From assembly GCF_900155555.1 (NCBI RefSeq), contig NZ_FUHN01000008.1:62001-126000 (forward strand): a stretch of 64,000 bases of DNA, written 5' to 3'. This document shows, piece after piece, positions 25,485-33,964 of the stretch. Position numbers and translations under genes: made by a program. Below the pieces are notes generated by a model that did not search any database, had not been told where the DNA came from, and worked only from the letters and a program-made list of their open reading frames with translations. How positions within the stretch are numbered: position 1 is the stretch's first letter; every line of letters starts with the position of its first letter. Origin of the DNA: Mobilibacterium timonense. Its GTDB lineage: Bacteria; Bacillota; Clostridia; Peptostreptococcales; Anaerovoracaceae.

Positions 25485-26384
25485 ATGGCTAAGAAAAAAA
25501 TCTCAAACAGAACAAAGGGAATCATCTGTATCATCGCCGCGGCCTTCGGGTTCTCAGGCATGACACTCTGCGTGCGCCTCGCCGGAGACGTGCCATCCCT
25601 CGAAAAAGCCTTTTTCCGCAACTTCGTGGCACTTGTGATCATGAGCATCATGCTCGTCCGCAAGGGGATCTCTCCTATGCCCCGGCGAAAAAACGTGCCG
25701 GATCTGTTTCTCCGGTGCCTGTGCGGGACCATCGGCCTCATGTGCAACTTCTATGCGATCGACAGGATGGTGATAACCGACTCCACCATGCTGAACAAGC
25801 TGTCGCCGTTCTTTTCGATACTTTTTTCGATCTTCCTTCTCAGGGAAAAGCCGGACAGGATCCAGATCATTGGGGTGTGCGTGGCGCTTGCGGGGAGCGC
25901 GCTGATAATCAAGCCGGGGTTCGACAACCCGGAGATGATCCCGGCCATCGCGGGGCTGATCGGCGGCGCGGGTGCGGGTTCCGCCTACACATTCGTGAGG
26001 AAGCTGAGCTTCAACGGCGAAATAAGCGACAGGATAATATTCTGGTTCTCCGCATTTTCATGTGCATCCTGTCTGCCCTTCATGATTGGCGATTTTCATC
26101 CCATGGAGCTGTGGCAGTTTGGAATGCTGATGCTGGCGGGTGCCTTCGGATGCGTGGGTCAGTTCGGGATAACGCGGGCGTACATGTATGCACCGGCAAA
26201 AGAGATATCCGTGTATGATTACACCCAGGTGCTGTTCACGGCGCTGCTCGGCTGGATCTTCCTGGCACAGGTGCCGGACCATCTGAGCGTGCTGGGTTAC
26301 ACATGCATCTGCGGCGCCGGCATAGCTATGTTCTTCCACAACAAGCACGCGGATGAGTGTGTCACTGAGGACGTTTCCCGGTGA
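25485..26384 (+). CDS. EamA/DMT-family transporter
   Basis: 299 residues (302 if the ATG at 25476 is used). Ten predicted helices in two EamA repeats: the first includes FGFSGMTLCVRLAG and LCGTIGLMCNFYAIDRM, the second GLIGGAGAGSAYTFVRKL and TQVLFTALLGWIFL. The family exports amino acids, nucleosides or other metabolites; the substrate here is unknown. Monocistronic, divergent from csoR and ended by a hairpin. The start codon is uncertain because the promoter -10 overlaps the first ATG. Confidence 0.85.
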   Translation: MAKKKISNRTKGIICIIAAAFGFSGMTLCVRLAGDVPSLEKAFFRNFVALVIMSIMLVRKGISPMPRRKNVPDLFLRCLCGTIGLMCNFYAIDRMVITDSTMLNKLSPFFSILFSIFLLREKPDRIQIIGVCVALAGSALIIKPGFDNPEMIPAIAGLIGGAGAGSAYTFVRKLSFNGEISDRIIFWFSAFSCASCLPFMIGDFHPMELWQFGMLMLAGAFGCVGQFGITRAYMYAPAKEISVYDYTQVLFTALLGWIFLAQVPDHLSVLGYTCICGAGIAMFFHNKHADECVTEDVSR

Positions 26385-26414
26385 CGCACGCGATACCGGA
26401 CGCGCACGCACGAT

Positions 26415-26452
26415 AAAAAAGGCCGCCGCATTTTCATCGAAATGCGACAGCC
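26415..26452 (-). terminator. Terminator after the DJ-1/CDA-like gene
   Basis: Minus strand: CGCATTT pairs with AAATGCG, flanked by further GC pairs, then TTTTTT (26415-26420). Confidence 0.75.
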
Positions 26453-26463
26453 CCATGTGCATC

Positions 26464-26493
26464 AAAGCAGGCATCACGGAACGCCTGCTTTTT
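26464..26493 (+). terminator. Terminator after the DMT transporter gene
   Basis: AAAGCAGGC and GCCTGCTTT around a 10-base loop, with five T at the end. The rest of 26385-26553 holds no gene. Confidence 0.8.
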
Positions 26494-26553
26494 ACTTTCT
26501 ATTTAACTCCTGTCCGATACCCTCGACCGGAGCAACGGCCCTTCAGAAACGCA

Positions 26554-27528
26554 TCAGTTCACAGACTGCGGCAGCAGATCGGCGATCTTCATCTTCTTTA
26601 CACCGTCCGGTGCTTTCACCAGCACGAAGGCTTCCGGATTAGTCTCTAAGATCGTCTGCCTGCTGGCTCCGTCCGGCATCACCATGTGCCTTCCGGACTG
26701 TCCTTTGACAGTCACCACCGTGGTGATCTCCGTCTCGCCCGCGGCCAGAGCGGCGCTTATCGCCGCCTGCTCCGAGCTGATCCCGTGATCCATCACTATG
26801 TTCACCGCCGTGTATATCTCTCCGGAGCCGCCCATGACGCCCGACGCGGCAGTCGCCATGTGAGCCCCCGCCTCGTAGCATTTGCTTATGGTCCTCTGGG
26901 CAGCCTTGATCAGCTCCACGTCAGCCTTCGTGAGGCTGAAGGTCTCGTGACGGATGTTGTACTCCATGTACCCGAGGAGCATATCGTCCCTGATGATCGC
27001 GGCCTCGGCCACCTTGCCCATGGCCTCCAGGATCGTGAGGGCGAAATAGATGGAAGTGGCCGGGCCCCTTGAAGTTATCAGGTTCCCGTCGATGCATACC
27101 GGGTTCTGCTGGAGCTTCCCGTATGACAGATACTGGTCGAAACCCGGATAGCAAGTTCCTGTGCGGCCCTCCAGGATACCGGCCTTCTCCAGGACCACCG
27201 GGCCCGCGCATATGGACGCGATGAGCTTGCCAGCCTTGTCGAAGTCGGCGATGAAGTTCAGCACGTTCTCGTTCTCGCTCATCTTCTCGTACTCCGGCCC
27301 GCCGGGGATCACCAGCACGTCGTAGTCCTTGAAGCGTGTGCCGTTCCCCAGGATATCCACCGCCTCCACGATAACGCCGCGGCTGCTCTTCACCCTGAGA
27401 TTTTCCTTGACGCTCACCAGCTGCACATCCACGCCGCCGCGCCTGAGCACGTCATACGTCCCGAGAGCCTCCATCTCCTCAAAACCGTCATCTATGATTA
27501 TCATGGCCTTTTCAAGCATCCTGCCCAT
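26554..27528 (-). CDS. DJ-1/PfpI domain fused to a zinc-less cytidine-deaminase-like domain
   Basis: 324 residues from the ATG at 27528 (GGGAGG six bases upstream; the GTG at 27549 is less likely). Residues ~1-185 are a DJ-1/PfpI domain with an intact nucleophile elbow (ASICAGP) and the conserved acid (DGFEEMEA). Residues ~190-324 resemble small cytidine deaminases in order: a helix LIKAAQRTISKCYEAG, GEIYTAVNI, then SSEQAAISAALAAGE where active enzymes have CAE, then PDGASRQ where they have PCGxCRQ, ending in KIADLLP. All three zinc cysteines are replaced; the catalytic Glu remains. The second domain is therefore probably non-catalytic, perhaps a nucleoside or ligand sensor. Function unknown. 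Confidence 0.78.
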   Translation of the reverse strand: MGRMLEKAMIIIDDGFEEMEALGTYDVLRRGGVDVQLVSVKENLRVKSSRGVIVEAVDILGNGTRFKDYDVLVIPGGPEYEKMSENENVLNFIADFDKAGKLIASICAGPVVLEKAGILEGRTGTCYPGFDQYLSYGKLQQNPVCIDGNLITSRGPATSIYFALTILEAMGKVAEAAIIRDDMLLGYMEYNIRHETFSLTKADVELIKAAQRTISKCYEAGAHMATAASGVMGGSGEIYTAVNIVMDHGISSEQAAISAALAAGETEITTVVTVKGQSGRHMVMPDGASRQTILETNPEAFVLVKAPDGVKKMKIADLLPQSVN

Positions 27529-27607
27529 GCGAACCTCCCTGCCGAGCACAACTCTGTGATAAAATGCTCTGAATGATCTTCTGAACCCGCCGGCCGACCG
27601 GCTTCAT

Positions 27608-27637
27608 TTGCACTTCACTTTGTGTTTAAATTATAGC
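27608..27637 (+). promoter_or_regulatory. Candidate promoter of the HI0933-like flavoprotein gene
   Basis: TTGCAC (27608-27613), 18 bases, TATAGC (27632-27637). Modest match; lies 18 bases before the chosen ATG. Confidence 0.4.
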
Positions 27638-27655
27638 ACAAAGGCAATAGGTTTA

Positions 27656-29056
27656 ATGTTAACGAAAGCACATAATATGAACACTTCACCAACTTCTGCA
27701 GCATTTGAAAAGGCCTCCGGCGCTGCGTCTCCCGGAAAAAAGTGCATCTACAGGGCGATAGTCATCGGTGCCGGAGCTTCGGGGCTGTTTTTCGCCAGCT
27801 CCACCGACCTGAGCTCTCCTGACCCGAGTACCGGCGCCGCCGGCGGCCTCATCCTGGAGCATACGGCAAAGCCGGGATCCAAGCTCCTGATATCCGGCGG
27901 AGGCCGCTGCAACTTCACCCACGCCGGATCCGTGAAGGATTTTCCAGCCCACTACAACAACGGCACCTTCGTGCGGTCCGCCCTGTACAAGCACAGCAAC
28001 ATAAAATTCACGGAGTTCATGGAAGACCTCGGCATCCGTTCCGTCACGGAGAAAGACGGGAGGATATTTCCCGAATGCCGGCGATCCGCTCCCGTCCTGG
28101 ACGCACTGCTGAAAAGATCCGCGGCAAACGGCTTCACCATACGCACCGGGACTGATGTCACTGCCATCCGTCCGCCTGAAGGACCAGGAAGACCGTGGGG
28201 CATCTGCGTCGCCCGCAACGGAAACGGGTATCCGGGGAACGACGGATGTGGTGCGGCTGACGAGATCTTCTTCTGCGAAAACCTCATCATCGCCACCGGC
28301 GGGATAACTTATCCTGCCACTGGTTCCGACGGGAGCCTCATACCCGTGCTCCAGCGGGATCTTGGGATCCGCTTCACCGAGCTGGTGCCTTCGCTCATGC
28401 CTCTGACGATCGCCGGTGATCCCTACAGATCACTTGCCGGAGTGTCTGTCGAAAACGCGGCTATGACCATCGAAGAAAAGAGCGGCCGCAAAATACACCA
28501 GGCATCCGGCCCGATCCTGTTCACGGAAAAAGGCATTTCCGGTCCCGCGGCCCTCAACGCCTCGGCCCATCTGAGGCCTGACGCGGTGATCTCGCTGAGC
28601 CTGATCCCAGGGATCAGCAGGGATCAGGTGATGAGAAGTCTGCAGGAGGAGCTGAAGGGCCGCCCTCAGGACATCAATACAACGTCCGCAGCGGCGGCCC
28701 GCCTCTTCGGTCTCCCGAAGAGCCTTACCAGGATCCTTGCCGAAAGGTCCTGCGGCGCCGGCAGCTCACCATCGCTTAAAAGCATGGCCGGCCTCCTGAC
28801 GGCAGACCGCCTGCCCCTCGACCAGGAGACACTTTCTTTTTCCGGAAAAAGCAGCCCGGCCGGCATGTGCACCAGAGGCGGCATTGCCCTCGACCAGATA
28901 AACACGAAAACAATGGAACTCAGAAACGCCCCCGGACTCTTCGCCGTAGGTGAAGTACTCGACGTGGACGGAGAGACTGGCGGGTATAACCTTCAGTTCG
29001 CCTTCTCATCGGCGCAGGCGGCCTCGGAATGTGTCAACGGAAAACTTCACGGGTGA
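27656..29056 (+). CDS. HI0933/BaiN-like FAD-dependent oxidoreductase
   Basis: 466 residues from the ATG at 27656; another ATG at 27677 is possible, and only a weak AGG precedes either. NAD(P)/FAD flavoprotein of the HI0933/YhiN family: AIVIGAGASGLFFA dinucleotide-binding motif, SGGGRCNFTH, a central substrate-like domain, LIIATGGITYPATG, and the C-terminal signature VGEVLDVDGETGGYNLQFA. The first ~20 residues form a nonconserved leader. Most family members are biochemically uncharacterised; BaiN of bile-acid 7-dehydroxylating clostridia belongs here, but no other bai gene is nearby, so no bile-acid role is proposed. Confidence 0.87.
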   Translation: MLTKAHNMNTSPTSAAFEKASGAASPGKKCIYRAIVIGAGASGLFFASSTDLSSPDPSTGAAGGLILEHTAKPGSKLLISGGGRCNFTHAGSVKDFPAHYNNGTFVRSALYKHSNIKFTEFMEDLGIRSVTEKDGRIFPECRRSAPVLDALLKRSAANGFTIRTGTDVTAIRPPEGPGRPWGICVARNGNGYPGNDGCGAADEIFFCENLIIATGGITYPATGSDGSLIPVLQRDLGIRFTELVPSLMPLTIAGDPYRSLAGVSVENAAMTIEEKSGRKIHQASGPILFTEKGISGPAALNASAHLRPDAVISLSLIPGISRDQVMRSLQEELKGRPQDINTTSAAAARLFGLPKSLTRILAERSCGAGSSPSLKSMAGLLTADRLPLDQETLSFSGKSSPAGMCTRGGIALDQINTKTMELRNAPGLFAVGEVLDVDGETGGYNLQFAFSSAQAASECVNGKLHG

Positions 29057-29087
29057 CACCACGAAGCACGATCAAACACGGTGACAA

Positions 29088-29127
29088 AAACAGCCCCTCC
29101 CGGGAAATTCCCAGGGAAGGGCTGTTT
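29088..29127. terminator. Bidirectional terminator between flavoprotein and MFS genes
   Basis: AAACAGCCC pairs with GGGCTGTTT, with inner TCCC/GGGA pairing. Lies between convergent genes. Confidence 0.82.
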
Positions 29128-29155
29128 ATATTGCAATGCAGATGTACGAGCGGTC

Positions 29156-30409
29156 TTACTTCTGCTCGTATTTTCTGCTCAGTCCGTTCAGGACTACCAT
29201 GAGTCCGAAGCCGATGATGGCGCATACAAGGATCGTGATGAAGTTGCTTCCGTAGTTTCCGCCGGACTTCTCCAGGAGGCTTGCGGAGATCATAGGTCCG
29301 ATGATGGCTGCAGGCAGCAGGGAGAAGTTGGCCAGAGGGAAGTTAACAGGAAAGTACTTCGGTCCAAAGGCCTTGTTCACGTATGTGGAAGTGATGGTCG
29401 GGTTTCCGCCGTAGGCCATTCCCACGAAGATCAGTCCGATAACAACCAGTGCCAGGGATCCTGTGGCGTTTCCAGCGATCATCAGCACGCCGGCGATCAC
29501 GAAGAACAGCGTGTTGACCAGCATGGCGATCTTTCTGCCGAACTTGTCGAAGTTGGTTCCAGCGATGATCCTTCCCACGCCGTTGAACAGAGAAACGATC
29601 ATTCCCAGCACGGCGGTACCACCGAATGCTATGGAGATGTTTGCCGCGCTGTTGATTACCAGCAGCCCAGCGGAGTTCAGAACGATGGTCCACAGGATGA
29701 ACATCCAGAATCTGGATGTCCTGAGCATCTCACCGGATGTGTAGTTCTTCTTTCTGATCGGATCCGTCTCGTCCTCGTCCTCATCATCGGCCGCCTTGGC
29801 TGCAGATGCCGCAGGAGCCTCAGGCGCCTTGATGATCAGTGTTCCGAGGATCAGCACTACTGCGATGGCGATGGCGAGGAACCTGAATGTGGCGAAGATC
29901 CCCTTGCTGCCGATCATGGAATTCACGACGCTTCCCAGAGCAAGTCCGCCCAGACCGAAGCCCATGAGCATGATGCCGTTGCAGAGGCCCACCTTGTCCG
30001 GGAACCACTTTGTTACAGTGGTGATAACTCCGTTGTAGGCAAAGCCCACTCCGCTTCCTCCGAAGACTCCGTAGAAGATGTATACCATCACGAGGCTTCT
30101 GGAGGAGTTGTTCGGGTCAAGGGTGGATACCGTGAAGAATCCCACGAAGAGCAGGATCGCAGCGATGATGAATCTCACCTTTACATCGAACTTCCTGGCC
30201 ATGAGTCCTGCAAGGTATCCGCCGATGCAGAAGAAGGCCATGGAGATCGTGAATACCATGGACAGCTGGGACAGAGTCCAGTCTGTGTAGATGGCATTGA
30301 AAGGCGCCTTGAAGATGGACCATGCGTAGATCAGGCCCACGAAAAGGAGGATCACTGTGCCTGTGATGAGGTACAGCCACCTCTTGTTGTTAGTCGTCAC
30401 GTTTTCCAT
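29156..30409 (-). CDS. MFS transporter, oxalate/formate antiporter (OFA) family
   Basis: 417 residues from the ATG at 30409 (AAGGAG eight bases upstream; the upstream TTG is rejected). Twelve helices; helix 1 contains the OFA-type YAWSIFKAPF, followed by LSQLSMVFTISMAFFCIGGYL. An acidic central loop (DDEDEDETDP) joins the halves. OFA members exchange small carboxylates such as oxalate and formate, but many are uncharacterised. Monocistronic, with its own promoter region. A long antisense frame over it is a codon-bias shadow. Confidence 0.83.
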   Translation of the reverse strand: MENVTTNNKRWLYLITGTVILLFVGLIYAWSIFKAPFNAIYTDWTLSQLSMVFTISMAFFCIGGYLAGLMARKFDVKVRFIIAAILLFVGFFTVSTLDPNNSSRSLVMVYIFYGVFGGSGVGFAYNGVITTVTKWFPDKVGLCNGIMLMGFGLGGLALGSVVNSMIGSKGIFATFRFLAIAIAVVLILGTLIIKAPEAPAASAAKAADDEDEDETDPIRKKNYTSGEMLRTSRFWMFILWTIVLNSAGLLVINSAANISIAFGGTAVLGMIVSLFNGVGRIIAGTNFDKFGRKIAMLVNTLFFVIAGVLMIAGNATGSLALVVIGLIFVGMAYGGNPTITSTYVNKAFGPKYFPVNFPLANFSLLPAAIIGPMISASLLEKSGGNYGSNFITILVCAIIGFGLMVVLNGLSRKYEQK

Positions 30410-30502
30410 TAACAAACTCCTTTACTGTTCTTTCTGTCGATCTTTTTTTGATCTTTCTAACCAATTATATACATACACGAACGTATTTAAAAAGATTTCC
30501 AA

Positions 30503-30534
30503 CAAAAATGCAGCTGCCCGCCACGAACAGCTGC
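30503..30534 (-). terminator. Terminator after the B3/4 protein gene
   Basis: Minus strand GCAGCTG, 11-base loop, CAGCTGC, ATTTTTG. It lies 20 bases past the B3/4 stop. Confidence 0.8.
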
Positions 30535-30554
30535 GGAAATACGGAACTATGTTA

Positions 30555-31259
30555 TCACAGCTGTGTCTCAAATTCCATATTTTCTTTATTGATAAGTCCT
30601 TCTTTTATTTTTCCGCCCAGGTATTTTCTGCACAGCCCGGCCAGTTCTTCCCTGCAGGCCAGGATGCTGTCCAGATTGCTCTCGAACCCGTCGATGATGA
30701 AGAGTACGTGGCTCGTGTCCTCCGTGATCTTCCCCTCATCGCCCTGGCGCCACGTCCACCTTCTGGTCCTCACGTGGCTGCCCGTGACGTAAACGACCTC
30801 GCCCTCAGGGACAGGTTCTCTCTCCTCCGCACCGAACGGCAGGAACGTGTCCCCTTCCACGGCAGGTCTCACACCGAAATCTCCGAGCATGGTGTCCAGG
30901 TCGTGGGCTCCGATCGGGATGATGTACTTATAGGAAAGTGCATTTCCTATGTCCACGATCTTGTTGATGGAGTGCATCCCCTGCCCCTTTGCGACTCTGG
31001 TCATCAGCGCCTCCGCGGCGCACATGTACCTGTTCGGGTTTATTCCTATGGCCTTGAACGCCTCTCTGTACGGCTGCAGTTCCGGCTCGTTCTTTACCTT
31101 CTTTCCTTCGAAGTGCTCTGCGCAGGCCTTGATGGACGAATCCAGAAGTTCCAGTATCTCCTGGCTCTCTCCCTTGTTGTCTCCGCCCTCCACGCTAACG
31201 AGGCCGAACTGGGCATCAGGTATCATCTTGAAAACATCTTCAGAAACGTAGAATCTCAT
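30555..31259 (-). CDS. B3/B4 tRNA-binding domain protein (PheT-like)
   Basis: 234 residues from the ATG at 31259 (GGAGG seven bases upstream; the ATG at 31271 overlaps that site). It matches the B3/B4 fold of the phenylalanyl-tRNA synthetase beta chain: INPNRYMCAAEALMTRVAKG, NKIVDIGNALSYKYIIPIGAHD and the final HVLFIIDGFE. Stand-alone B3/B4 proteins are thought to edit or handle misacylated tRNA, based on homology to the PheRS editing site. It follows the SurE-fusion gene by 21 bases and is probably co-transcribed. Confidence 0.85.
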   Translation of the reverse strand: MRFYVSEDVFKMIPDAQFGLVSVEGGDNKGESQEILELLDSSIKACAEHFEGKKVKNEPELQPYREAFKAIGINPNRYMCAAEALMTRVAKGQGMHSINKIVDIGNALSYKYIIPIGAHDLDTMLGDFGVRPAVEGDTFLPFGAEEREPVPEGEVVYVTGSHVRTRRWTWRQGDEGKITEDTSHVLFIIDGFESNLDSILACREELAGLCRKYLGGKIKEGLINKENMEFETQL

Positions 31260-31280
31260 CTTATCCTCCATTTTCCTCTT

Positions 31281-32666
31281 TTACCTGAATATCTGATCGA
31301 AGGCATCGCATCCCATCCTGCCGGTGATGCGCCCTGTCTCTGCGGCCCAAGCCTGGCTGGTGGTTATCTCGCAGCCTCTGTCTCGAAGCAGCTCGATGGC
31401 GGCTTCGTGATCCTGCTTAGACCTGGACGAACAGCAGTCCCTCAGGATGGTCACCTTGATCCCCCTGTCCAGGAGATCCATAGCGGCGGCGGCGACCTCC
31501 ACATGAGTCTCTCCTCCCGCGAGGACCACCCTTTTTTCAGATGAGGCAGCCATCTTTTCCTTGAGGTCCGGAGTGTCCAGAAGGCTGAACCCTATGCGGT
31601 CCACCGTTTCATACCCGTCAAGCGACCTGGTTATACCGGGGTCTATCACGTCTCCCCTCCGGTAGAACGGAGTGCTGAGCACCGTATAAACTCCCAGTCG
31701 CCCGAGAGCCCTGCTGAGCGCGATCAGATTTTCCTTGAGCTTCTCTCCCCTCCACATGTCATAAAGAACAGTATCGACAGGGTCTATAATGAAGCACAGA
31801 ACCTTCCCGCCATCTCTGCGCATTATGCGGATGAGAGCATCCCGGTCCGTGAGATCCACGGACATCGGAGTTATCACCGCATACCCGTCCTGCAGAGCGG
31901 CCAGATCGTTGTTCTGACCCGAGCCTGAGTGATCCTGATGGATACCCTGATATCTGTAGACGGTGCCTTTTTTCTCGCCTGTGCCCGGTGTGCCGGGAAG
32001 CCCGCCAGTGAGCCGACCCCCGGCAGAGCTTTCCGCGCCGTCCGGCGCCTTTTCCTCATGGATCTCTTCCTGCGGATCCCGCGGCTTTTCCTCCAACCTG
32101 TCGTCGAAGGTCCTCGGCCCCATCGGAAGTATTTTCGTTCCCTTGACCTTCCATATCGGCAGATCAGGCGCGTTTACGTTCAGCACGGTCCCGCTTCCCA
32201 GCTCCGAAGAGATCTCCATGAGTTCCGGGATCATGTCGCATATATACTGGAAATCGGTGGGATCCCAGCTGTCCACCGAGAGCGCTATGCTCCGGATCCC
32301 GGACATCCCGCCCTCTACGGCGGCGCCCACCGTCCCGGAGTAATGGATGTCCGTGCCTGCGTTGGACCCCTTGTTGATCCCCGCGAACAGGATGTCCGGC
32401 CTCTTCCCGGCGTCCTCCAGCATCTGGATCCCGAACTTGGCACAGTCCGCGGGAGTCCCGCTGACCGCCCAGGCCTTTTCCGCGTTCTTGAAGGAGATCT
32501 CCCTCGCCGTTATATCCCCGAAAAGTGTCACCGACTGGGCCGTGGCACTTCGCTCACCGTCCGGGGCGCACACGTACACTTCACCCCTCGGTGACAGGGT
32601 GCGCACCAGCACCCGCAGCCCCTCGGATTCGATCCCATCATCATTGACTACTAGAAATCTAGGCAT
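31281..32666 (-). CDS. SurE nucleotidase fused to an isochorismatase-like domain lacking its Cys
   Basis: 461 residues from the ATG at 32666 (AAGGA seven bases upstream). Residues ~1-280 are SurE, a metal-dependent 5'/3'-nucleotidase or survival protein: NDDGIESEG (metal Asp pair), PDGERSATAQSVT, SGTPADC and GINKGSNAG. A ~50-residue Glu/Gly/Pro-rich insert lies before YRYQGIHQ. Residues ~285-461 match YcaC-like cysteine hydrolases: LCFIIDPVDTVL, LAGGETHVEVAAAAMDLL and SSRSKQDHEAAI. The catalytic Cys of the ETHxCV motif is Glu390 here, so the second domain is predicted inactive as a Cys hydrolase. I know of no described function for this fusion. Confidence 0.82.
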   Translation of the reverse strand: MPRFLVVNDDGIESEGLRVLVRTLSPRGEVYVCAPDGERSATAQSVTLFGDITAREISFKNAEKAWAVSGTPADCAKFGIQMLEDAGKRPDILFAGINKGSNAGTDIHYSGTVGAAVEGGMSGIRSIALSVDSWDPTDFQYICDMIPELMEISSELGSGTVLNVNAPDLPIWKVKGTKILPMGPRTFDDRLEEKPRDPQEEIHEEKAPDGAESSAGGRLTGGLPGTPGTGEKKGTVYRYQGIHQDHSGSGQNNDLAALQDGYAVITPMSVDLTDRDALIRIMRRDGGKVLCFIIDPVDTVLYDMWRGEKLKENLIALSRALGRLGVYTVLSTPFYRRGDVIDPGITRSLDGYETVDRIGFSLLDTPDLKEKMAASSEKRVVLAGGETHVEVAAAAMDLLDRGIKVTILRDCCSSRSKQDHEAAIELLRDRGCEITTSQAWAAETGRITGRMGCDAFDQIFR

Positions 32667-32814
32667 GTTTATTCCTTTTCTGACAAAAAATTTCAAGCAT
32701 TTTGTACAGTTTACCACATGTCCTTTTTCGACTCCACACTTTGGAAACAGACTTGCCTTTCATTTTGAGATACAATAGGCATATGATCGTAAGGCGATAA
32801 CAGGAGGTCCACTG

Positions 32815-33921
32815 ATGAGTGATATAAATGCAAAGTCCGATGATATGAGAGGTGTTTCCACCCGCGACGGTGTCCTGAGGCTTCTCGGCGGTCCCAGGGA
32901 AAAAGAGATCTCCGGCGAGGAGCTGGCTCTTCGCCTCGGCGTATCCAGAAACGCCGTCTGGAAGGCTGTTAAAGCCTTGCAAGCGCAGGGTTACAACATT
33001 CAGAGCCTGCGAGGCAGAGGCTACCGCCTGGTGGAAGACTCAAACATCCTCTCCCGTGCACTGGTCGAGAGACGGCTGGACGAATGGTCCGGGAACGATC
33101 CTGCCGTTAAGGGTATCCTCCCCCGCATCATCGTCCTGGACACCGTGGATTCCACGAACAACTACTGCAAGGCGCTGCCCGAAACGGATCTTCCGGTGGT
33201 GGTGGCCTCCGACGAGCAGACCGCAGGCCGCGGCCGCCGCGGGAAAAGTTTTTCCTCTCCAAAGGGATACGGCCTGTATTTCTCCTTCGCCTTCCGCCCC
33301 GAGTTCTCCATGGAGGATTCCATGAATGTGACGGCAGTGGCCGCGTCGGTGGCCAGGCAGGTACTGGCCGACTTGAGCGGAAAACCCGTGGAGATCAAGT
33401 GGGTGAACGACCTGTATCTTCACGGGAAAAAGATCGCCGGCATCCTCACCGAGGGTGTCGCAGGCCTTGAGGAACAGGGCTTCGAGCGCATCGTTGTCGG
33501 CATAGGCATAAACTGCTTCAGCCACCCGCTGCCGCCGGAGCTCCGGGACATCGCCGGGGCACTATTTGACGACGACCCCGCCGACACCGCCCACGATGCT
33601 GACCGCGCGAACGGCCCAAGCCGTCCTGAAGGCGAATCATCTTTTGCGAGAAACGACCTTCTCGCCAGGCTCTCCCTGGAGCTCACCCGCGCCTTCTGCG
33701 GCAGGGATAATCTTGACGCCCGGCGGTGGATGGACGACTACAGGGAGCACTGCTTCATCACCGGCCGTGAAGTGCTGGTGGAGGCCGCGGGCCGCCAGCC
33801 CTACAGCGCGCTCGTCACGGGCGTGGACGACGACTTCGCCCTGGTGGTGGAGCCTCTCGAAGGGGCGGACGCGGGCACAGAAAAACACCTGACCAGCGGC
33901 CAGGTGTCACTGAAGCTGTGA
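32815..33921 (+). CDS. birA: Bifunctional biotin operon repressor / biotin--protein ligase
   Basis: 368 residues. An N-terminal winged helix (residues ~15-75, ELALRLGVSRNAVWKAVKALQAQGY) allows DNA binding. The central catalytic domain has GRGRRGKSF, the biotinyl-AMP loop, and KWVNDLYLHGKKIAGIL. The C-terminal SH3-like domain contains ARRWMDDY. It attaches biotin to carboxylases and represses biotin genes when biotin-AMP is abundant. AGGAGGT lies six bases before the ATG. Its last ~15 codons double as the terminator hairpin of the convergent gene. Confidence 0.93.
   Translation: MSDINAKSDDMRGVSTRDGVLRLLGGPREKEISGEELALRLGVSRNAVWKAVKALQAQGYNIQSLRGRGYRLVEDSNILSRALVERRLDEWSGNDPAVKGILPRIIVLDTVDSTNNYCKALPETDLPVVVASDEQTAGRGRRGKSFSSPKGYGLYFSFAFRPEFSMEDSMNVTAVAASVARQVLADLSGKPVEIKWVNDLYLHGKKIAGILTEGVAGLEEQGFERIVVGIGINCFSHPLPPELRDIAGALFDDDPADTAHDADRANGPSRPEGESSFARNDLLARLSLELTRAFCGRDNLDARRWMDDYREHCFITGREVLVEAAGRQPYSALVTGVDDDFALVVEPLEGADAGTEKHLTSGQVSLKL
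33881..33907 (-). terminator. Terminator of the MocR-type gene, inside the birA 3' end
   Basis: Minus strand ACACCTG...CAGGTGT followed by TTTTT (33881-33885). It sits 58 bases past the mocR-type stop and within the last codons of birA on the other strand. Confidence 0.75.
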
Positions 33922-33964
33922 TCCTTTATCTCATTGTGAATCGAAGCCGTATCTTTCAAAGGCC

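Noticed and set aside
27656-29056. Bile-acid reductase BaiN
   Set aside because: Only family-level similarity; no other bai gene is in the window.
29081-30412. 443-codon open frame on the plus strand across the OFA-type MFS gene
   Set aside because: Antisense shadow: the minus-strand frame gives a full MFS protein with a good ribosome site, while the plus frame is rich in His, Asp and Gln with no domain and no start signals.
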